This document shows, piece after piece, positions 38,303 to 47,451 of a stretch of DNA of 64,000 nucleotides (its first letter is position 1; every line of letters begins with the position of its first letter). Made by a program: the position numbers and the translations under genes. The notes beneath the pieces are model-generated. The model worked only from the letters and a program-made list of their open reading frames with translations, had not been told where the DNA came from and made no database searches. The DNA is taken from assembly GCA_018240435.1 (NCBI GenBank), contig JAFEFT010000020.1, positions 1 to 64,000 on the forward strand, read 5' to 3'. The stretch comes from Pseudomonadota bacterium. Lineage in GTDB: Bacteria; Pseudomonadota; Gammaproteobacteria; Xanthomonadales; Xanthomonadaceae.

Positions 38303-39202
38303 TCACGGCATCTTCTTCACGGCATCGACCAGCGATGGCTTGAGGAAATGGACGTTGGCATCCTGGCTCTGGTCGGCATCGATGTAGGCGCTGAGCAGGA
38401 AGGCCATCAGGTCGTGGCGGCGGGCCAGCCAATGGCTGTCGTTCCATGCCAGCGCCGGATCACCGATGCGCTCGATCAGCTTGCCCAGCCAGGTATCCCA
38501 ATCCTTCTGCGTGTAGAAGCCGCGCTGGGCGATGGCCAGCACCGGGCGCGCCAGCCGCCCGGGCTCGCCGGCGCTGTAGGTGGGCGCCGCCTCGGGCACG
38601 ATCTGGGTGGCCAGTGCCGCCAGCAGGCGATCGCCCTGTTGCTTGTTCAGTGCCGGGTTGAGCGCCAGCTGCCAGATCCAGTCGGCGCCGTGGGCGACGC
38701 CGTGGCGCCAGCCCTGCTTGTCGTCGAAAGCGCGGTAATCGCTGACCGATTCGAGGTAGGCGGCGGCCTTGTCGACCATCGCCGCGCGCTCCTCGTCGCT
38801 CATCCACGGCTTGATGCGGTCGCTGCGCGCCACCTTCGACAGCACCAGCGCCGCATAGGGCTTGCGGAAACCGGCCTCGTCGTCGCCGTCGAGCTGGAGG
38901 TAGAGCGCGTCGCGAATGCCGCGCAGGGTGTCGGCGTCGAAGGCGTTGCCGCGCAGCCAGGTCGACAGCGCCTGATAGGCCAGATCGTCGCGCAGCAGCG
39001 GGTCGGGGTCGGCCAGGCAGTCGAGCAGGCCCATCGCCAATTGCTTCTGGTCGTTGGCATCGGAGGTGCGGAAATCCAGCGCCTTGAGCTGCTTGAGCGT
39101 TTCCACGGTCTGCCCGTCGGGCGGGCAGACGGCCCGGGACGGCGTGGCCCCGATGGTCGCGGCCAGCAGCGCCGCCAGCAAGCAAGCGTCGATCTTGCGC
39201 AT
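38303..39202 (-). CDS. DUF2785 family secreted protein
   Basis: A 299-residue protein with a signal peptide (RKIDACLLAALLAATIGATP), then an all-helical body matching DUF2785 (LSTWLRGNAFDADTLRGIRD, GWRHGVAHGADWIWQLALNP). The HGVAHGAD block is the family's conserved core. The function is unknown. The start is ATG 39202 with GGATGG upstream; ATG 39214 or a TTG at 39226 would add 4 or 8 residues. Confidence 0.85.
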   Translation of the reverse strand: MRKIDACLLAALLAATIGATPSRAVCPPDGQTVETLKQLKALDFRTSDANDQKQLAMGLLDCLADPDPLLRDDLAYQALSTWLRGNAFDADTLRGIRDALYLQLDGDDEAGFRKPYAALVLSKVARSDRIKPWMSDEERAAMVDKAAAYLESVSDYRAFDDKQGWRHGVAHGADWIWQLALNPALNKQQGDRLLAALATQIVPEAAPTYSAGEPGRLARPVLAIAQRGFYTQKDWDTWLGKLIERIGDPALAWNDSHWLARRHDLMAFLLSAYIDADQSQDANVHFLKPSLVDAVKKMP

Positions 39203-39276
39203 GAAACGATCCATCCGTTTGGGCAAGGCGTCACCCTAACGGTCGCCGGCCGTGCCGACAACCCGCCGCCGTACCG

Positions 39277-39924
39277 TCACAGCCGGTACGCCACCGCCTT
39301 CATGAATCCACTGGCGACCCGCATCGCCGCCCGGACCGGCGCCGGCAGGGCGCGAGCGCCGGCGGCCTGGGCGTTGTCGGCGTGGCGCGCCTCGTCGTCC
39401 TTCATCACCTGCACGATGGCGCGACTGCGGGCATCGGTCGCCGGCAACGAGTGCAGGTGTTGATCCAGATGCGCTTCGACCTGGCGCTCGGTTTCGACCA
39501 CGAAGCCGAGATTCCAGCCATCGCCGCGCAGGCCGGCGGCCAGGCCGATGGCGTAGCTGCCGGCGTACCACAACGGATTGAGCAGGCTCGGGCGGCTGTC
39601 GAGCTGGTTCAGGCGTTGCCCGCACCACGCGAGATGATCGGTTTCCTCGCTGGCCGCTGCGAGCAACTGTGCGCGGGTGGCGGCGTCGCGCGCCACCGCG
39701 GCCTGTCCGAAATACAGCGCCTGCGCGCAGACCTCGCCGACATGATTGACGCGCATCAGGCCGGCGGCGTGGCGGCGCTGGGATTCGTCGAGTTCGCCTT
39801 CCGGCACCGTCGCGGCGGGATTGGCCCGTCGCGCCGGTGGCTGGGTGACGAAGGCGCTGCCGAGCGCGTGTTCGACTTCGATCAGCAGGCGATCGAGACG
39901 ACTGAGGTGGCGTGCGGTGGTCAT
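39277..39924 (-). CDS. coq7: Coq7-type 2-polyprenyl-3-methyl-6-methoxy-benzoquinol hydroxylase
   Basis: A 215-residue diiron monooxygenase of ubiquinone biosynthesis, doing the C6 hydroxylation that UbiF does in E. coli. Metal ligands appear in MRVNHVGE (Glu64), SEETDH (Glu94, His97), [11 protein letters not shown] and KDDEARHAD. Its ATG overlaps the stop of the upstream Fe-S protein gene (ATGA), so the two are coupled. Length is normal. Confidence 0.95.
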   Translation of the reverse strand: MTTARHLSRLDRLLIEVEHALGSAFVTQPPARRANPAATVPEGELDESQRRHAAGLMRVNHVGEVCAQALYFGQAAVARDAATRAQLLAAASEETDHLAWCGQRLNQLDSRPSLLNPLWYAGSYAIGLAAGLRGDGWNLGFVVETERQVEAHLDQHLHSLPATDARSRAIVQVMKDDEARHADNAQAAGARALPAPVRAAMRVASGFMKAVAYRL

Positions 39925-41093
39925 GGCGTGCGCGTTTCGATGAGGTGCCGGGCAAGAAAGGTCAGCGGGTGACGGATGTCAATTTTCGCATCGCCCAGCG
40001 CCAGATGCAGGCGGCAACCGACGTTGGCCGACAGCAGCACGGATGCGCCGCTGGCGATGAAGGCAGCGAGCACCGACTGGCGCAGGCGCGCCGCGCGTTC
40101 GGGTTCGTTGAGCATGTGCGTGCCAGCGGCGCCGCAACAGCCGGTGTCGGGCAGTTCGACCAGGTCCAGTTCGGGGATGCGTGCCAGCAAGCCGCGCACG
40201 GCGCGATCAGAGCGCACCACCGCGCGTTGCGTGCAGGGCAGATGCAACGCCACGCGCATGCGCGCCGGCTTGAAGCGAAGGCGGTCGACGCGCGCGAACA
40301 GACAGGCGCTGGCGTCGAAAGTCGGCGCATGTCCGTCCAGCGCGTGGGCGATGGCCTCGTGGCAGCCGGTGGCAGTGGTCAGCACCGGTACTTCGGCGGC
40401 GAATGCGGCGCGGTTGCGTTGCGCCAGTCGCGCTGCCGTTGCGGTGTCACCCGCATGCGCGTGCAGGGTTCCGCAGCAGGTCTGATCTTGTGGAATTTCG
40501 ATCCGTACTCCCGCAGCCGCGCACAGGCGCAGCAGCGCAGCATGCGCGTCGTTGTCGTAACGGCGGGCGATGCAGCCAATGAACAATGCCGCCGGCTCGC
40601 CGTCGCTGGCGGCTGCTGTGGGCGCTGGAAGTGGCTGCCGCGTCGGCGGTTTTGGCAGGCGATGGGGCAACAGCGGGTACAGCGCGCGATAGCCACCGAG
40701 CAGGCGATCGAACAGGCGCGGCCGCGCCGCCAGCCATTCGATCGCGCGTTGGCGCAAGCGGGCGCCGCGGCGTTCGCGCTGGACGGCGCGGGTGCGTTCG
40801 AGCAGGGCACCGTATTGCACGCCGGCCGGGCATGCCGCTTCGCAGCGCCGACAGGCCAGACAATGATCCAGATGCGCGTCGAGCCGGGCGTCGGCAACCA
40901 GCGTGCCGTCGGACAGGCCGCGGGCGAGGGCGATGCGGCCGCGCGGCGATTCGGTCTCGCTGCGATCGAGGCGGTAGGTCGGGCAATGCGGCAGGCACAG
41001 CCCGCACTGCACACAGGCGTCGGCCAGGGCGACGATCGCGGCGGCAGGATCGGCCGGCAGGGCGCCGCGGCGGGCGGATGCGGCGGGAGGCAT
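39921..41093 (-). CDS. GlcF-like (Fe-S) oxidoreductase subunit
   Basis: A protein of about 390 residues with two 4Fe-4S ferredoxin motifs near the N terminus ([12 protein letters not shown] and [14 protein letters not shown]) and two CCG-type domains ([23 protein letters not shown]), as in glycolate oxidase subunit GlcF and related heterodisulfide-reductase-like proteins. No GlcD or GlcE gene is adjacent, so the partner and substrate are unknown. The start ATG 41093 is used because ATG 41132 would overlap the rplM promoter. It is coupled to coq7. Confidence 0.85.
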   Translation of the reverse strand: MPPAASARRGALPADPAAAIVALADACVQCGLCLPHCPTYRLDRSETESPRGRIALARGLSDGTLVADARLDAHLDHCLACRRCEAACPAGVQYGALLERTRAVQRERRGARLRQRAIEWLAARPRLFDRLLGGYRALYPLLPHRLPKPPTRQPLPAPTAAASDGEPAALFIGCIARRYDNDAHAALLRLCAAAGVRIEIPQDQTCCGTLHAHAGDTATAARLAQRNRAAFAAEVPVLTTATGCHEAIAHALDGHAPTFDASACLFARVDRLRFKPARMRVALHLPCTQRAVVRSDRAVRGLLARIPELDLVELPDTGCCGAAGTHMLNEPERAARLRQSVLAAFIASGASVLLSANVGCRLHLALGDAKIDIRHPLTFLARHLIETRTP

Positions 41094-41125
41094 GGCGGCG
41101 ATGCTAGCACGCCACAAACGCCGGC

Positions 41126-41154
41126 TTGCCATGCGCCGGAAAGCCCGCTATCAT
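41126..41154 (+). promoter_or_regulatory. Promoter of rplM-rpsI
   Basis: TTGCCA at 41126-41131 and TATCAT at 41149-41154 are separated by 17 bp, a good sigma-70-type match. Transcription would start near 41161, giving a leader of about 36 nt before rplM. Confidence 0.75.
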
Positions 41155-41196
41155 TCCGCCTCTTTGGTCCTCTCATTTCGATCCGTTGGAGCTGTC

Positions 41197-41625
41197 ATGA
41201 AGACGTTCAGCGCCAAGCCGGAGACCGTGAAGCGCGACTGGTACCTGGTGGACGCCTCGGGCAAGACCCTCGGCCGCCTGTGTTCCGAGCTCGCTTCGCG
41301 CCTGCGCGGCAAGCACAAGCCCGAGTTCACCCCGCACGTGGACACCGGCGATTATCTCGTGGTCATCAACGCCGAAAAGGTTGCCGTCACCGGCAAGAAG
41401 CTCGACGACAAGATGTATCACCGGTTCACCGGTCACATCGGCAACATGAAGTCTGAATCGCTCGGCCAGGTGCTCGCGCGCAAGCCCGAGCGCGCCATCG
41501 AGATCGGCGTCAAGGGCATGCTGCCGAAGAATCCGCTGGGCCGCGCGATGTTCCGCAAGCTCAAGGTCTACAAGGGCAGCGAGCACCCGCACGAAGCCCA
41601 GCAGCCGCAGGCGCTTGACATCTGA
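41197..41625 (+). CDS. rplM: 50S ribosomal protein L13
   Basis: A 142-residue L13 with the usual start [20 protein letters not shown], the conserved block [15 protein letters not shown] and [19 protein letters not shown]. An assembly-initiating large-subunit protein. The start ATG 41197 follows TTGGAG; an in-frame ATG at 41092 extends upstream across the promoter and is rejected. It is in an operon with rpsI. Confidence 0.98.
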   Translation: MKTFSAKPETVKRDWYLVDASGKTLGRLCSELASRLRGKHKPEFTPHVDTGDYLVVINAEKVAVTGKKLDDKMYHRFTGHIGNMKSESLGQVLARKPERAIEIGVKGMLPKNPLGRAMFRKLKVYKGSEHPHEAQQPQALDI

Positions 41626-41643
41626 CGCGAGTCGATTCGCAAC

Positions 41644-41667
41644 AGCCCGCACCAACCTGTGCGGGCT
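41644..41667 (+). terminator. Hairpin between rplM and rpsI (attenuator-like)
   Basis: AGCCCGCAC (41644-41652) pairs with GTGCGGGCT (41659-41667) around a 6-nt loop, followed only by TTTCC. The short T-run suggests partial termination, processing or mRNA stabilisation within the operon and not a full stop. Confidence 0.55.
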
Positions 41668-41686
41668 TTCCACAGAGAAGCGATAC

Positions 41687-42082
41687 ATGGCAACCCAACC
41701 CAACTACGGCACCGGCCGCCGCAAGTCCTCCACCGCACGCGTGTTCCTGCGCAGCGGCGGCAACGGCAAGATCACCGTCAACGAGCGTCCGCTCGATGAG
41801 TATTTCGGCCGCGAGACGGCGCGCATGATCGTGCGCCAGCCGCTCGAGCTGACCCGCCACACCGAGACCTTCGACATCCAGGTCACGGTCGCCGGCGGCG
41901 GCGGCACCGGCCAGGCCGGCGCCATTCGCTTGGGCATCGCCCGCGCCCTGGTCGAGTACGACGAGACGCTCAAGTCCGATCTGCGCAAGGCCGGTTTCAT
42001 GACCCGCGACGCCCGCGAAGTCGAGCGCAAGAAGGTCGGTTTGCACAAGGCCCGTCGCGCCACCCAGTTCTCCAAGCGTTGA
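41687..42082 (+). CDS. rpsI: 30S ribosomal protein S9
   Basis: A 131-residue S9 with [15 protein letters not shown] near the N terminus, [20 protein letters not shown] and the C-terminal basic tail ending RRATQFSKR, whose last Arg contacts P-site tRNA. The start ATG 41687 has an AGAGAAG site; an earlier in-frame start at 41615 overlaps rplM and is rejected. Confidence 0.98.
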   Translation: MATQPNYGTGRRKSSTARVFLRSGGNGKITVNERPLDEYFGRETARMIVRQPLELTRHTETFDIQVTVAGGGGTGQAGAIRLGIARALVEYDETLKSDLRKAGFMTRDAREVERKKVGLHKARRATQFSKR

Positions 42083-42180
42083 CGTCGCTCTCGCCGCGCG
42101 CACGGCGCGTGGCGGTGTGACGGTTCGCCGATCGCGCCGTGTCTTTGCGGTCGCGGACGGCAGCGGTATCCTGCTTCCAC

Positions 42181-42255
42181 AGCCCCGTCGCCAAGCGGTA
42201 AGGCACCTGACTCTGACTCAGGCATTCGGTGGTTCGAATCCATCCGGGGCTGCCA
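42181..42255 (+). tRNA. tRNA-Gln (anticodon CUG)
   Basis: A 75-nt tRNA with encoded CCA. Acceptor strand AGCCCCG pairs with CGGGGCT. Anticodon stem CCTGA/TCAGG encloses the loop CTCTGAC with anticodon CTG, and the T-loop is GGTTCGAATCC. The body (CGCCAAGCGGTAAGGCA) matches bacterial tRNA-Gln. The 98 bp between rpsI and this gene hold no other gene. Confidence 0.95.
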
Positions 42256-42390
42256 CTACCGCAGACGCAGCAAGGTTGCATGCAAGCCCGCCTGATGGCG
42301 GGTTTTTGCATTGTGGCCGGCAGACAGGGCCTGCGCCCGCCCGCGGAACCTTACAATTCCCGGTTCGCCACCCCAAGGATCCAGCCCGCG

Positions 42391-43371
42391 ATGAAACTCG
42401 GAACTCTCAAGGAAGGCGGCCGCGACGGCACGCTGATCGTGGTCGCCCGCGACCTGAGCCGCGCGGTGCGCGCCAGCGGCATCGCCGATACCTTGCAGCG
42501 CGCACTGGAAGACTGGTCGAACACCGCGCCGCGTCTGAACGCGCTGTCGGAAGCATTGAACGCTGGCGCGGTCGAAGGCGAGTTCGATCTGGACATCGCC
42601 GCGCTCGCCGCGCCGCTGCCGCGCGCCTACGAATTCGTCGATGGCAGCGCCTACCTGCCGCATGTCGAGCGCGTGCGCCGCGCCCGTGGCGCCGAGGTGC
42701 CGGCCAGCTTTTATACCGACCCGCTGATGTACCAGGCGGTCAGCGCCGGATTCTACGGGCCGCGCGATCCGGTGCGGGTACCCGACGAAGCCTATGGCAT
42801 CGATCTGGAAGCCGAAGTGGTGGTGGTCACCGATGACGTGCCGATGGCGGTGACTACCGAACAGGCGGCCGGGCACATCCAGCTGATCGGCCTGGTCAAC
42901 GACGTCAGCTTGCGCAACCTGATTCCGCCGGAACTGGCCAAGGGCTTCGGCTTCCTGCAATCCAAGCCACGCTCGGCGCTGTCACCGGTGTTCGTCACCC
43001 CCGATGAACTGGGTGATGCGTGGCAGGGCAACAAGGTGCATCTGGCCATGCTCACCCACATCAACGGGCAATGGTTCGGTGCGCCCGAGGCCGGCGTCGA
43101 CATGCAGTTCGACTTCGCCCAGCTCGTCGCCCACGCCGCCAAGACGCGGCCGCTGTCGGCCGGCACCCTCGTCGGCTCGGGAACGGTGGCGAACGAGGAC
43201 ACCTCGCTGGGCGCGTCGTGCTTCGCCGAAAAGCGCACCGTCGAGACGCTGGAAACCGGCGCCCCGAAGACGCCGTTCATGTCCTTCGGCGACAGCGTGC
43301 GCATCGAGATGCTCGACCGCGAGGGCCGCAGCGTGTTCGGGGCGATCGAGCAGGCGATCGTCCGGGCCTGA
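42391..43371 (+). CDS. fahA: Fumarylacetoacetate hydrolase
   Basis: A 326-residue FAA hydrolase, the last step of tyrosine/homogentisate catabolism, cleaving fumarylacetoacetate to fumarate and acetoacetate. Metal-binding and catalytic family blocks include YGIDLEAEVVVVTDDV, LVNDVSLRNLIP, GFGFLQSKPRSALSP and GTLVGSGTVANEDTSLGASC. The start ATG 42391 gives the usual N terminus MKLGTLKEGGRDGTL. maiA follows. Confidence 0.95.
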   Translation: MKLGTLKEGGRDGTLIVVARDLSRAVRASGIADTLQRALEDWSNTAPRLNALSEALNAGAVEGEFDLDIAALAAPLPRAYEFVDGSAYLPHVERVRRARGAEVPASFYTDPLMYQAVSAGFYGPRDPVRVPDEAYGIDLEAEVVVVTDDVPMAVTTEQAAGHIQLIGLVNDVSLRNLIPPELAKGFGFLQSKPRSALSPVFVTPDELGDAWQGNKVHLAMLTHINGQWFGAPEAGVDMQFDFAQLVAHAAKTRPLSAGTLVGSGTVANEDTSLGASCFAEKRTVETLETGAPKTPFMSFGDSVRIEMLDREGRSVFGAIEQAIVRA

Positions 43372-43515
43372 GGCGCGCCGGCGCGCAGCGCCGTCGACGA
43401 CCGGGCTGCGACCGCACGTCGGCGCTGGCCGCGGATCGGCCGGGCAGTGCTTTCCAACGCCCGTCGCTCCGGTTAGCCTGCACGGCTGAAGCCCGGCTCG
43501 GCGAGGTCGCAAGCC

Positions 43516-44193
43516 ATGACGTCCCAGCACCACGAAAAGCTGCGCCTGTACAGCTACTGGCGATCGAGCGCGTCCTACCGGGTACGCATTGCCCTCAACC
43601 TGAAGCGGCTGGCGTACGAGATCGTGCCGGTGCACCTGCTGGAGGGCGGCGGTGCGCAACATGCGCTCGAATACCGCGCGATCCAGCCGCAGGCGCTGGT
43701 GCCGGCCTTCCTGCACGGCCACCGCATCATCCGCCAGTCGATGGCGATCATCGAGTACATCGACGAAACCTGGCCCGATCCGCCGCTGTTGCCGGCCACC
43801 GCCCGCGATCGCGCGCGCGCGCGCGCGATCGCCCAAGTGATCGCCTGCGACATCCATCCGCTGGCCAACCTGCGCGTGCTGTGCTATTTCGAGAACGAAT
43901 GGAACGTGCCGCTGCCCGAGCGCGAGGAGTGGATCCGGCACTGGATTCGCGAAGGCCTGGCCGCGGTGGAGAACCTGCTGTCGGAGAATCTGTCCACCGG
44001 CACCTTCTGCGACGGCGAACAGCCCGGGCTGGCGGACTGCTGCCTGATTCCGCAGGTCTTCAACGCCCGCCGCTTCGGCGTCGGCCTGGAGGCGTTTGCG
44101 ACCATCCGCCGCATCCACGACGCCTGCATGAAGTTGCCGGCCTTCGATGCGGCGCGCCCGGAGCGGCAGCCCGACGCCCCGGCTGCCGGTTGA
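43516..44193 (+). CDS. maiA: Maleylacetoacetate isomerase (zeta-class GST)
   Basis: A 225-residue GST-fold enzyme with the zeta-class glutathione-binding motif SSASYRVRIALNLK, followed by QSMAIIEYIDETWPDPPLLP. The usual SSCS cysteine is alanine here. It isomerises maleylacetoacetate to fumarylacetoacetate, the substrate of the upstream hydrolase. The 144-bp gap to fahA has no gene. The first pathway enzymes (hppD, hmgA) are not in the window. Confidence 0.93.
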   Translation: MTSQHHEKLRLYSYWRSSASYRVRIALNLKRLAYEIVPVHLLEGGGAQHALEYRAIQPQALVPAFLHGHRIIRQSMAIIEYIDETWPDPPLLPATARDRARARAIAQVIACDIHPLANLRVLCYFENEWNVPLPEREEWIRHWIREGLAAVENLLSENLSTGTFCDGEQPGLADCCLIPQVFNARRFGVGLEAFATIRRIHDACMKLPAFDAARPERQPDAPAAG

Positions 44194-44203
44194 TGCCGAC
44201 GCC

Positions 44204-45346
44204 TCAGTAACCGTCGCTCTGCACTGGCGCGGCGCCGCTGGCACCCTGATTGAACACATCCGCATACGGATCGTGCTCGCCCTGGGCGCCTTCCGACAGG
44301 CGGATCTTCAACGCCAGGCCATCGCGCGAATCGGCCTTGCGCAGCACCTCTTCCAGCTCGGCCTTGCCATCCTTGTACAGCCGGTACAGCGACTGGTCGA
44401 AACTGTGCATGCCTTCTTGCAGCGATTCTTCCATCGCCTGCTTGATCTCGTGCACCTCGCCGCGGCGGATCAGATCGCGGATCAGCGGGGTGTTGATGAG
44501 GATCTCCGAGGCCGGGATGCGCCGGCCATCGACGCCGATCACCAGGCGCTGGCTGATGACTGCTTTCAGGTTCAGCGCCAGGTTCATCAGGATGTTCTTG
44601 TGCGCCGATTCCGGGAAGAAGTTGAGGATGCGCTCGAGCGTCTGGTCGGCGTTGTTGGAGTGCAGCGTCGCCAGACACAGGTGACCGGTTTCGGCGAAGG
44701 CGATCGCCGCTTCCATGGTGGTGGCGTCGAGGATCTCGCCGATCAGGATCAGGTCGGGCGCCTCGCGCATGGCGTTTTTCAGCGCGTTGTGGAAGGCGTG
44801 GGTGTCCAGCCCGACCTCGCGCTGGTTGACGATGGATTTCTTGTGCCGGTGCAGGAACTCGATCGGATCCTCGATGGTGAGGATGTGGCCGGTGGTGTTG
44901 GAGTTGCGATGGTCGATCATCGCCGCCAGGGTGGTCGACTTGCCCGAGCCGGTGGAGCCGACCAGCAGCACCAGGCCGCGCGGTTCGAGCACGATGTCCT
45001 TGAGGATCGACGGCAGCTTGAGCTGCTCGACGCTGGGGATCTCGCTCTTGATCGCGCGGATCACCATGCCCAGCTCGCCGCGCTGCTTGAACACGTTGAC
45101 GCGAAAGCGGCCGGCCTCGCTGACCGAGATCGCCATGTTCATTTCCAGGTCGCGTTCGAAGATCGCCACTTGGGTCTCGTCCATCAGCGAGTAGGCGATC
45201 TTCTTGACCAGCCCCGGCGGCAGGCCGGTGTTGCCCAGCGCGTACAGCTTGCCTTCGACTTTCATGTTCACCGGCGCGCCGGTGGTCAGGAACAGATCCG
45301 AGGCGTTTTTCTCGGCCATCAGCTTCAGGAAGTATTCGATATCCAT
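44204..45346 (-). CDS. pilU: PilU, type IV pilus retraction ATPase
   Basis: A 380-residue PilT/PilU-family ATPase. Walker A is GSTGSGKST (130-138), with the Asp-box ILTIEDPIEF and a His-box region AETGHLCLATLHSNNADQ. The Walker B region reads LILIGEILD (203-207 GEILD), where many PilT proteins have Arg in place of the Leu. The long C-terminal tail and the sequence ASDLFLTTGAPVNMKVEG fit PilU more than PilT. It assists PilT in pilus retraction and twitching. The start ATG 45346 follows; it is divergent from the lipoprotein gene. Confidence 0.92.
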   Translation of the reverse strand: MDIEYFLKLMAEKNASDLFLTTGAPVNMKVEGKLYALGNTGLPPGLVKKIAYSLMDETQVAIFERDLEMNMAISVSEAGRFRVNVFKQRGELGMVIRAIKSEIPSVEQLKLPSILKDIVLEPRGLVLLVGSTGSGKSTTLAAMIDHRNSNTTGHILTIEDPIEFLHRHKKSIVNQREVGLDTHAFHNALKNAMREAPDLILIGEILDATTMEAAIAFAETGHLCLATLHSNNADQTLERILNFFPESAHKNILMNLALNLKAVISQRLVIGVDGRRIPASEILINTPLIRDLIRRGEVHEIKQAMEESLQEGMHSFDQSLYRLYKDGKAELEEVLRKADSRDGLALKIRLSEGAQGEHDPYADVFNQGASGAAPVQSDGY

Positions 45347-45437
45347 CGTGCGGTTCCCGGTTCGATTGATGCGGTCGTTGCAAGCGCTCGGCCGTCTTCG
45401 GACAATACCGCCGACGGCCGTCCCCGTGGAGCTTGTT

Positions 45438-45818
45438 ATGACACCAACGCGGCGAAATTTCCATCGTACCCTTGTCATGGCCGCCGTGCTCGCCGGCCTG
45501 GCAGGGTGTGCGACCCTGCCTCCGCCCAATCAGGAGCTCGCCAGCGCCCAGGCCGCGATTGCCCAGGCCGATGCCGATGCGCACCGTTACGCACCGGAGG
45601 AATGGGCGGCGGCCGATCGCGAACTGGCCGATGCCCGCGCGGCGATGGCGCGCCAGGACTACGACCGTGCGCGGCCGCTGATCGCCGCCGCCCAGGCCGA
45701 CGCCGACCTGGCGCGCGCCAAGGGCAGGGCGCTGGCAGCCCAGGCCAAGGTTGCGATCAAGACCCAGGAGAACGACGATTTGCGCCGTCGCCTGCTCGAT
45801 CAGGAGCCGCTGCCATGA
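45438..45818 (+). CDS. DUF4398 lipoprotein
   Basis: A 126-residue lipoprotein with signal and lipobox LAGC (Cys24) in MAAVLAGLAGCATLPPP. The body is helical and matches DUF4398 (ASAQAAIAQADADAHRYAPE and YDRARPLIAAAQADADLARA). The gene overlaps the following OmpA-family gene by ATGA. In relatives such pairs act in the outer envelope; the role is unknown. Confidence 0.87.
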   Translation: MTPTRRNFHRTLVMAAVLAGLAGCATLPPPNQELASAQAAIAQADADAHRYAPEEWAAADRELADARAAMARQDYDRARPLIAAAQADADLARAKGRALAAQAKVAIKTQENDDLRRRLLDQEPLP

Positions 45819-46831
45819 TGGGTCATGACGCATCCATCGCAGCGGCGGTTCGCCTGCAACGGGCACTGGTGGCGCTGGCGATCGCCTGCGCGCTGGCGAG
45901 CGGGGTGTCGTCGGCGGCCGACAAGCCCAAGGATCCCGACCTGCAGCGGCTGACCGCCGAACTGGCGCAGCTCGACGCCGACCCGCAGCTCGGCCCGCTC
46001 GGCGGCGTCGACCGCCTCAAGGCGCATCAGGCGCTGACCGATCTGGCACAGACCACGCCGCATTCGGACGCGCGCAAGCCGGCGCTGTATGTCGCCCAGC
46101 GCAGAGTGATGGCCGCGCGCTACGCCGCGCAGGCCGATCTGTTCGAACGCCAGCTCGATCAGGCCGACCGCGAGCACGATCGCATCTTGTTGCAGGCCAG
46201 CCGGCGCGACGCCGATCGCGCGCGCATGGAGGCCGAGCGCCTGCGCATGCAGGACAAGGCGCGGCAGGAAGAAGCGCAACGTGCCGCTGCCGATCAGCAG
46301 GTACAACAACAGGCGCAGCAGGAACAACAGGCCAGCCTGGCCGACGATGAATCCGACCAGGCGCGCGCACTGGCCGAGGCCAAGGCCAAGGCGGCGGCGT
46401 TGGCGCAGCAGGAGGCGGCGTTGACGGCGGCGGCAAAGGCCGGTGGCGTGCCGCCGGCCGCCGAGCCGCGCGGGCCGTCGCTGCTGGTATCGGCAGCGAT
46501 CTTCCTGCCCGGCAGTGCCAGCGTGCGCAAGGACAAGGCAGCCAGGGCGCAGATCCAGGCGGCAGTCGATTTCGCGCGTGCCAATGCCGGCGCGACGATC
46601 CGCATCGAGGGGCATACCGACGGTGCCGGTGGGCCGCAGAAGAGTCTGGCGTTGTCGCAGCAACGCGCCGATGCGCTGAAGAACTACCTGCGTGCCGCCG
46701 GCATCGCCAGCACCCGCATTCAGGCCGTCGGTCTGGGCGCCGAACAGCCGGTCGCCTCCAATGCCACCGCCGCCGGACGGGCGCGCAACAACCGCCTCAA
46801 ACTGATCGCGGTGCGCCCGGCCGGCCGCTGA
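45815..46831 (+). CDS. OmpA-family protein with coiled coil
   Basis: A 338-residue secreted protein. The signal peptide ends near SGVSSAA. A long helical, Gln/Ala-rich coiled-coil region lies at about 75-205. The C-terminal OmpA domain (about 225-338) has IRIEGHTDGAGGPQKSLALS and NNRLKLIAV, which binds peptidoglycan. It is translationally coupled to the DUF4398 lipoprotein, suggesting a two-component envelope module in which the lipoprotein is the outer-membrane anchor. Confidence 0.9.
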   Translation: MMGHDASIAAAVRLQRALVALAIACALASGVSSAADKPKDPDLQRLTAELAQLDADPQLGPLGGVDRLKAHQALTDLAQTTPHSDARKPALYVAQRRVMAARYAAQADLFERQLDQADREHDRILLQASRRDADRARMEAERLRMQDKARQEEAQRAAADQQVQQQAQQEQQASLADDESDQARALAEAKAKAAALAQQEAALTAAAKAGGVPPAAEPRGPSLLVSAAIFLPGSASVRKDKAARAQIQAAVDFARANAGATIRIEGHTDGAGGPQKSLALSQQRADALKNYLRAAGIASTRIQAVGLGAEQPVASNATAAGRARNNRLKLIAVRPAGR

Positions 46832-47204
46832 AGCGGCCGGCGGCAGCGGTACCGCCCGCCCCCACGGCGGGCGTTGGTCTCCATTGGTGCCGCGTTGTTG
46901 CCTGAACTCAATGGTGGTGCAAGCCACAGACTCCCTCCCCCGCTTGCGGGGGAGGGCTGGGGTGGGGGCAGCGGCAGCCGAAAGCGCCCCTCATTCCGGC
47001 CGCCCGCAAGCGGGAGAACGGTCTGCACACCGGCATTTCGGAGCCTTCCAGACGCGCCGTGGTGGCGAACGAGCCTTGTTCGCCGACGTCGAGAGCCATG
47101 CTTCGGCGAGCCCGCCCGATGGCGCTCGCGGTGGCGAGCCGACGGGCGCGCACGGCGAGAATTCTATCGTGAAATCAGTAGTTTGCGAGTTCACTTGCGG
47201 TCGT
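46832..47204. other. Intergenic region with one dispersed palindromic repeat
   Basis: No protein gene is supported. It holds the hairpin at 46853-46873 and, at 46933-46956, a repeat of the mdtA-mdtB intergenic family (CCCTCCCCCGC and its complement), followed by GGCTGGGGTGGGGG. The rest is unassigned. Confidence 0.6.
46853..46873 (+). terminator. Hairpin after the OmpA-family gene
   Basis: CGCCCGCC (46853-46860) pairs with GGCGGGCG (46866-46873) around CCCAC, followed by TTGGTC. The stem is strong but the T-run is poor. Confidence 0.5.
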
Positions 47205-47404
47205 GCCCGGGCAGGAGTAGCTTCGATATCCCATGCACCCTCGCTGCATGGAGAACTGGACCGGGCCATGATTGCAGGCGAAATTCCGGAGCACCGTGTC
47301 ATCTGGAGCGATCCGCTCCACCTTGCCGGTGCCGAAGCGGGAATTCGCCACGCCGCCTTCGATCCGTACGACGCAACGCCCCGCCCGGTTTCCGAGCGGG
47401 GCGT
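47205..47404 (+). ncRNA. Candidate structured RNA ending in an intrinsic terminator
   Basis: A non-coding stretch with nested perfect stems. Domain 1: GCCCGG (47205-47210) with CCGGGC (47261-47266) encloses CCATGCA/TGCATGG (47231-47237/47245-47251). Domain 2: 47277-47287 with 47340-47349 (one bulged A) encloses GCACCG/CGGTGC (47291-47296/47327-47332), which encloses TGGAGCG/CGCTCCA (47304-47310/47314-47320). A terminator follows. It does not match any riboswitch or housekeeping RNA I can recall. It may be an independent small RNA or a 5' leader of the DUF465 gene starting at 47452. The 5' end is not known; TATCGT at 47165-47170 is a weak -10 candidate. Confidence 0.5.
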
Positions 47405-47416
47405 TTGCATTTTTGC
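47376..47416 (+). terminator. Intrinsic terminator of the structured RNA
   Basis: ACGCCCCGC (47376-47384) pairs with GCGGGGCGT (47396-47404) around an 11-nt loop, followed by TTGCATTTTTGC. No protein-coding gene ends just upstream on this strand, so it should terminate a non-coding transcript or act conditionally before the DUF465 gene. Confidence 0.75.
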
Positions 47417-47451
47417 ATCCTGGAAATCAGCCGCAGAGGAGGTCTAGCGCC

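Noticed and set aside
39921..41093. Complete glycolate oxidase
   Set aside because: Only the Fe-S GlcF-like subunit is present; no flavin subunits are nearby, so glycolate oxidation cannot be claimed.
47160..47410. T-box, SAM or other known riboswitch, RNase P, tmRNA or 6S RNA
   Set aside because: None of the conserved motifs I know for these classes is present, so no known name is given; only a candidate RNA is reported.
46884..47447. Open frames spanning the intergenic region before the DUF465 gene
   Set aside because: They run through the palindromic repeat, the nested RNA stems and the terminator, have no recognisable domains and no convincing start.
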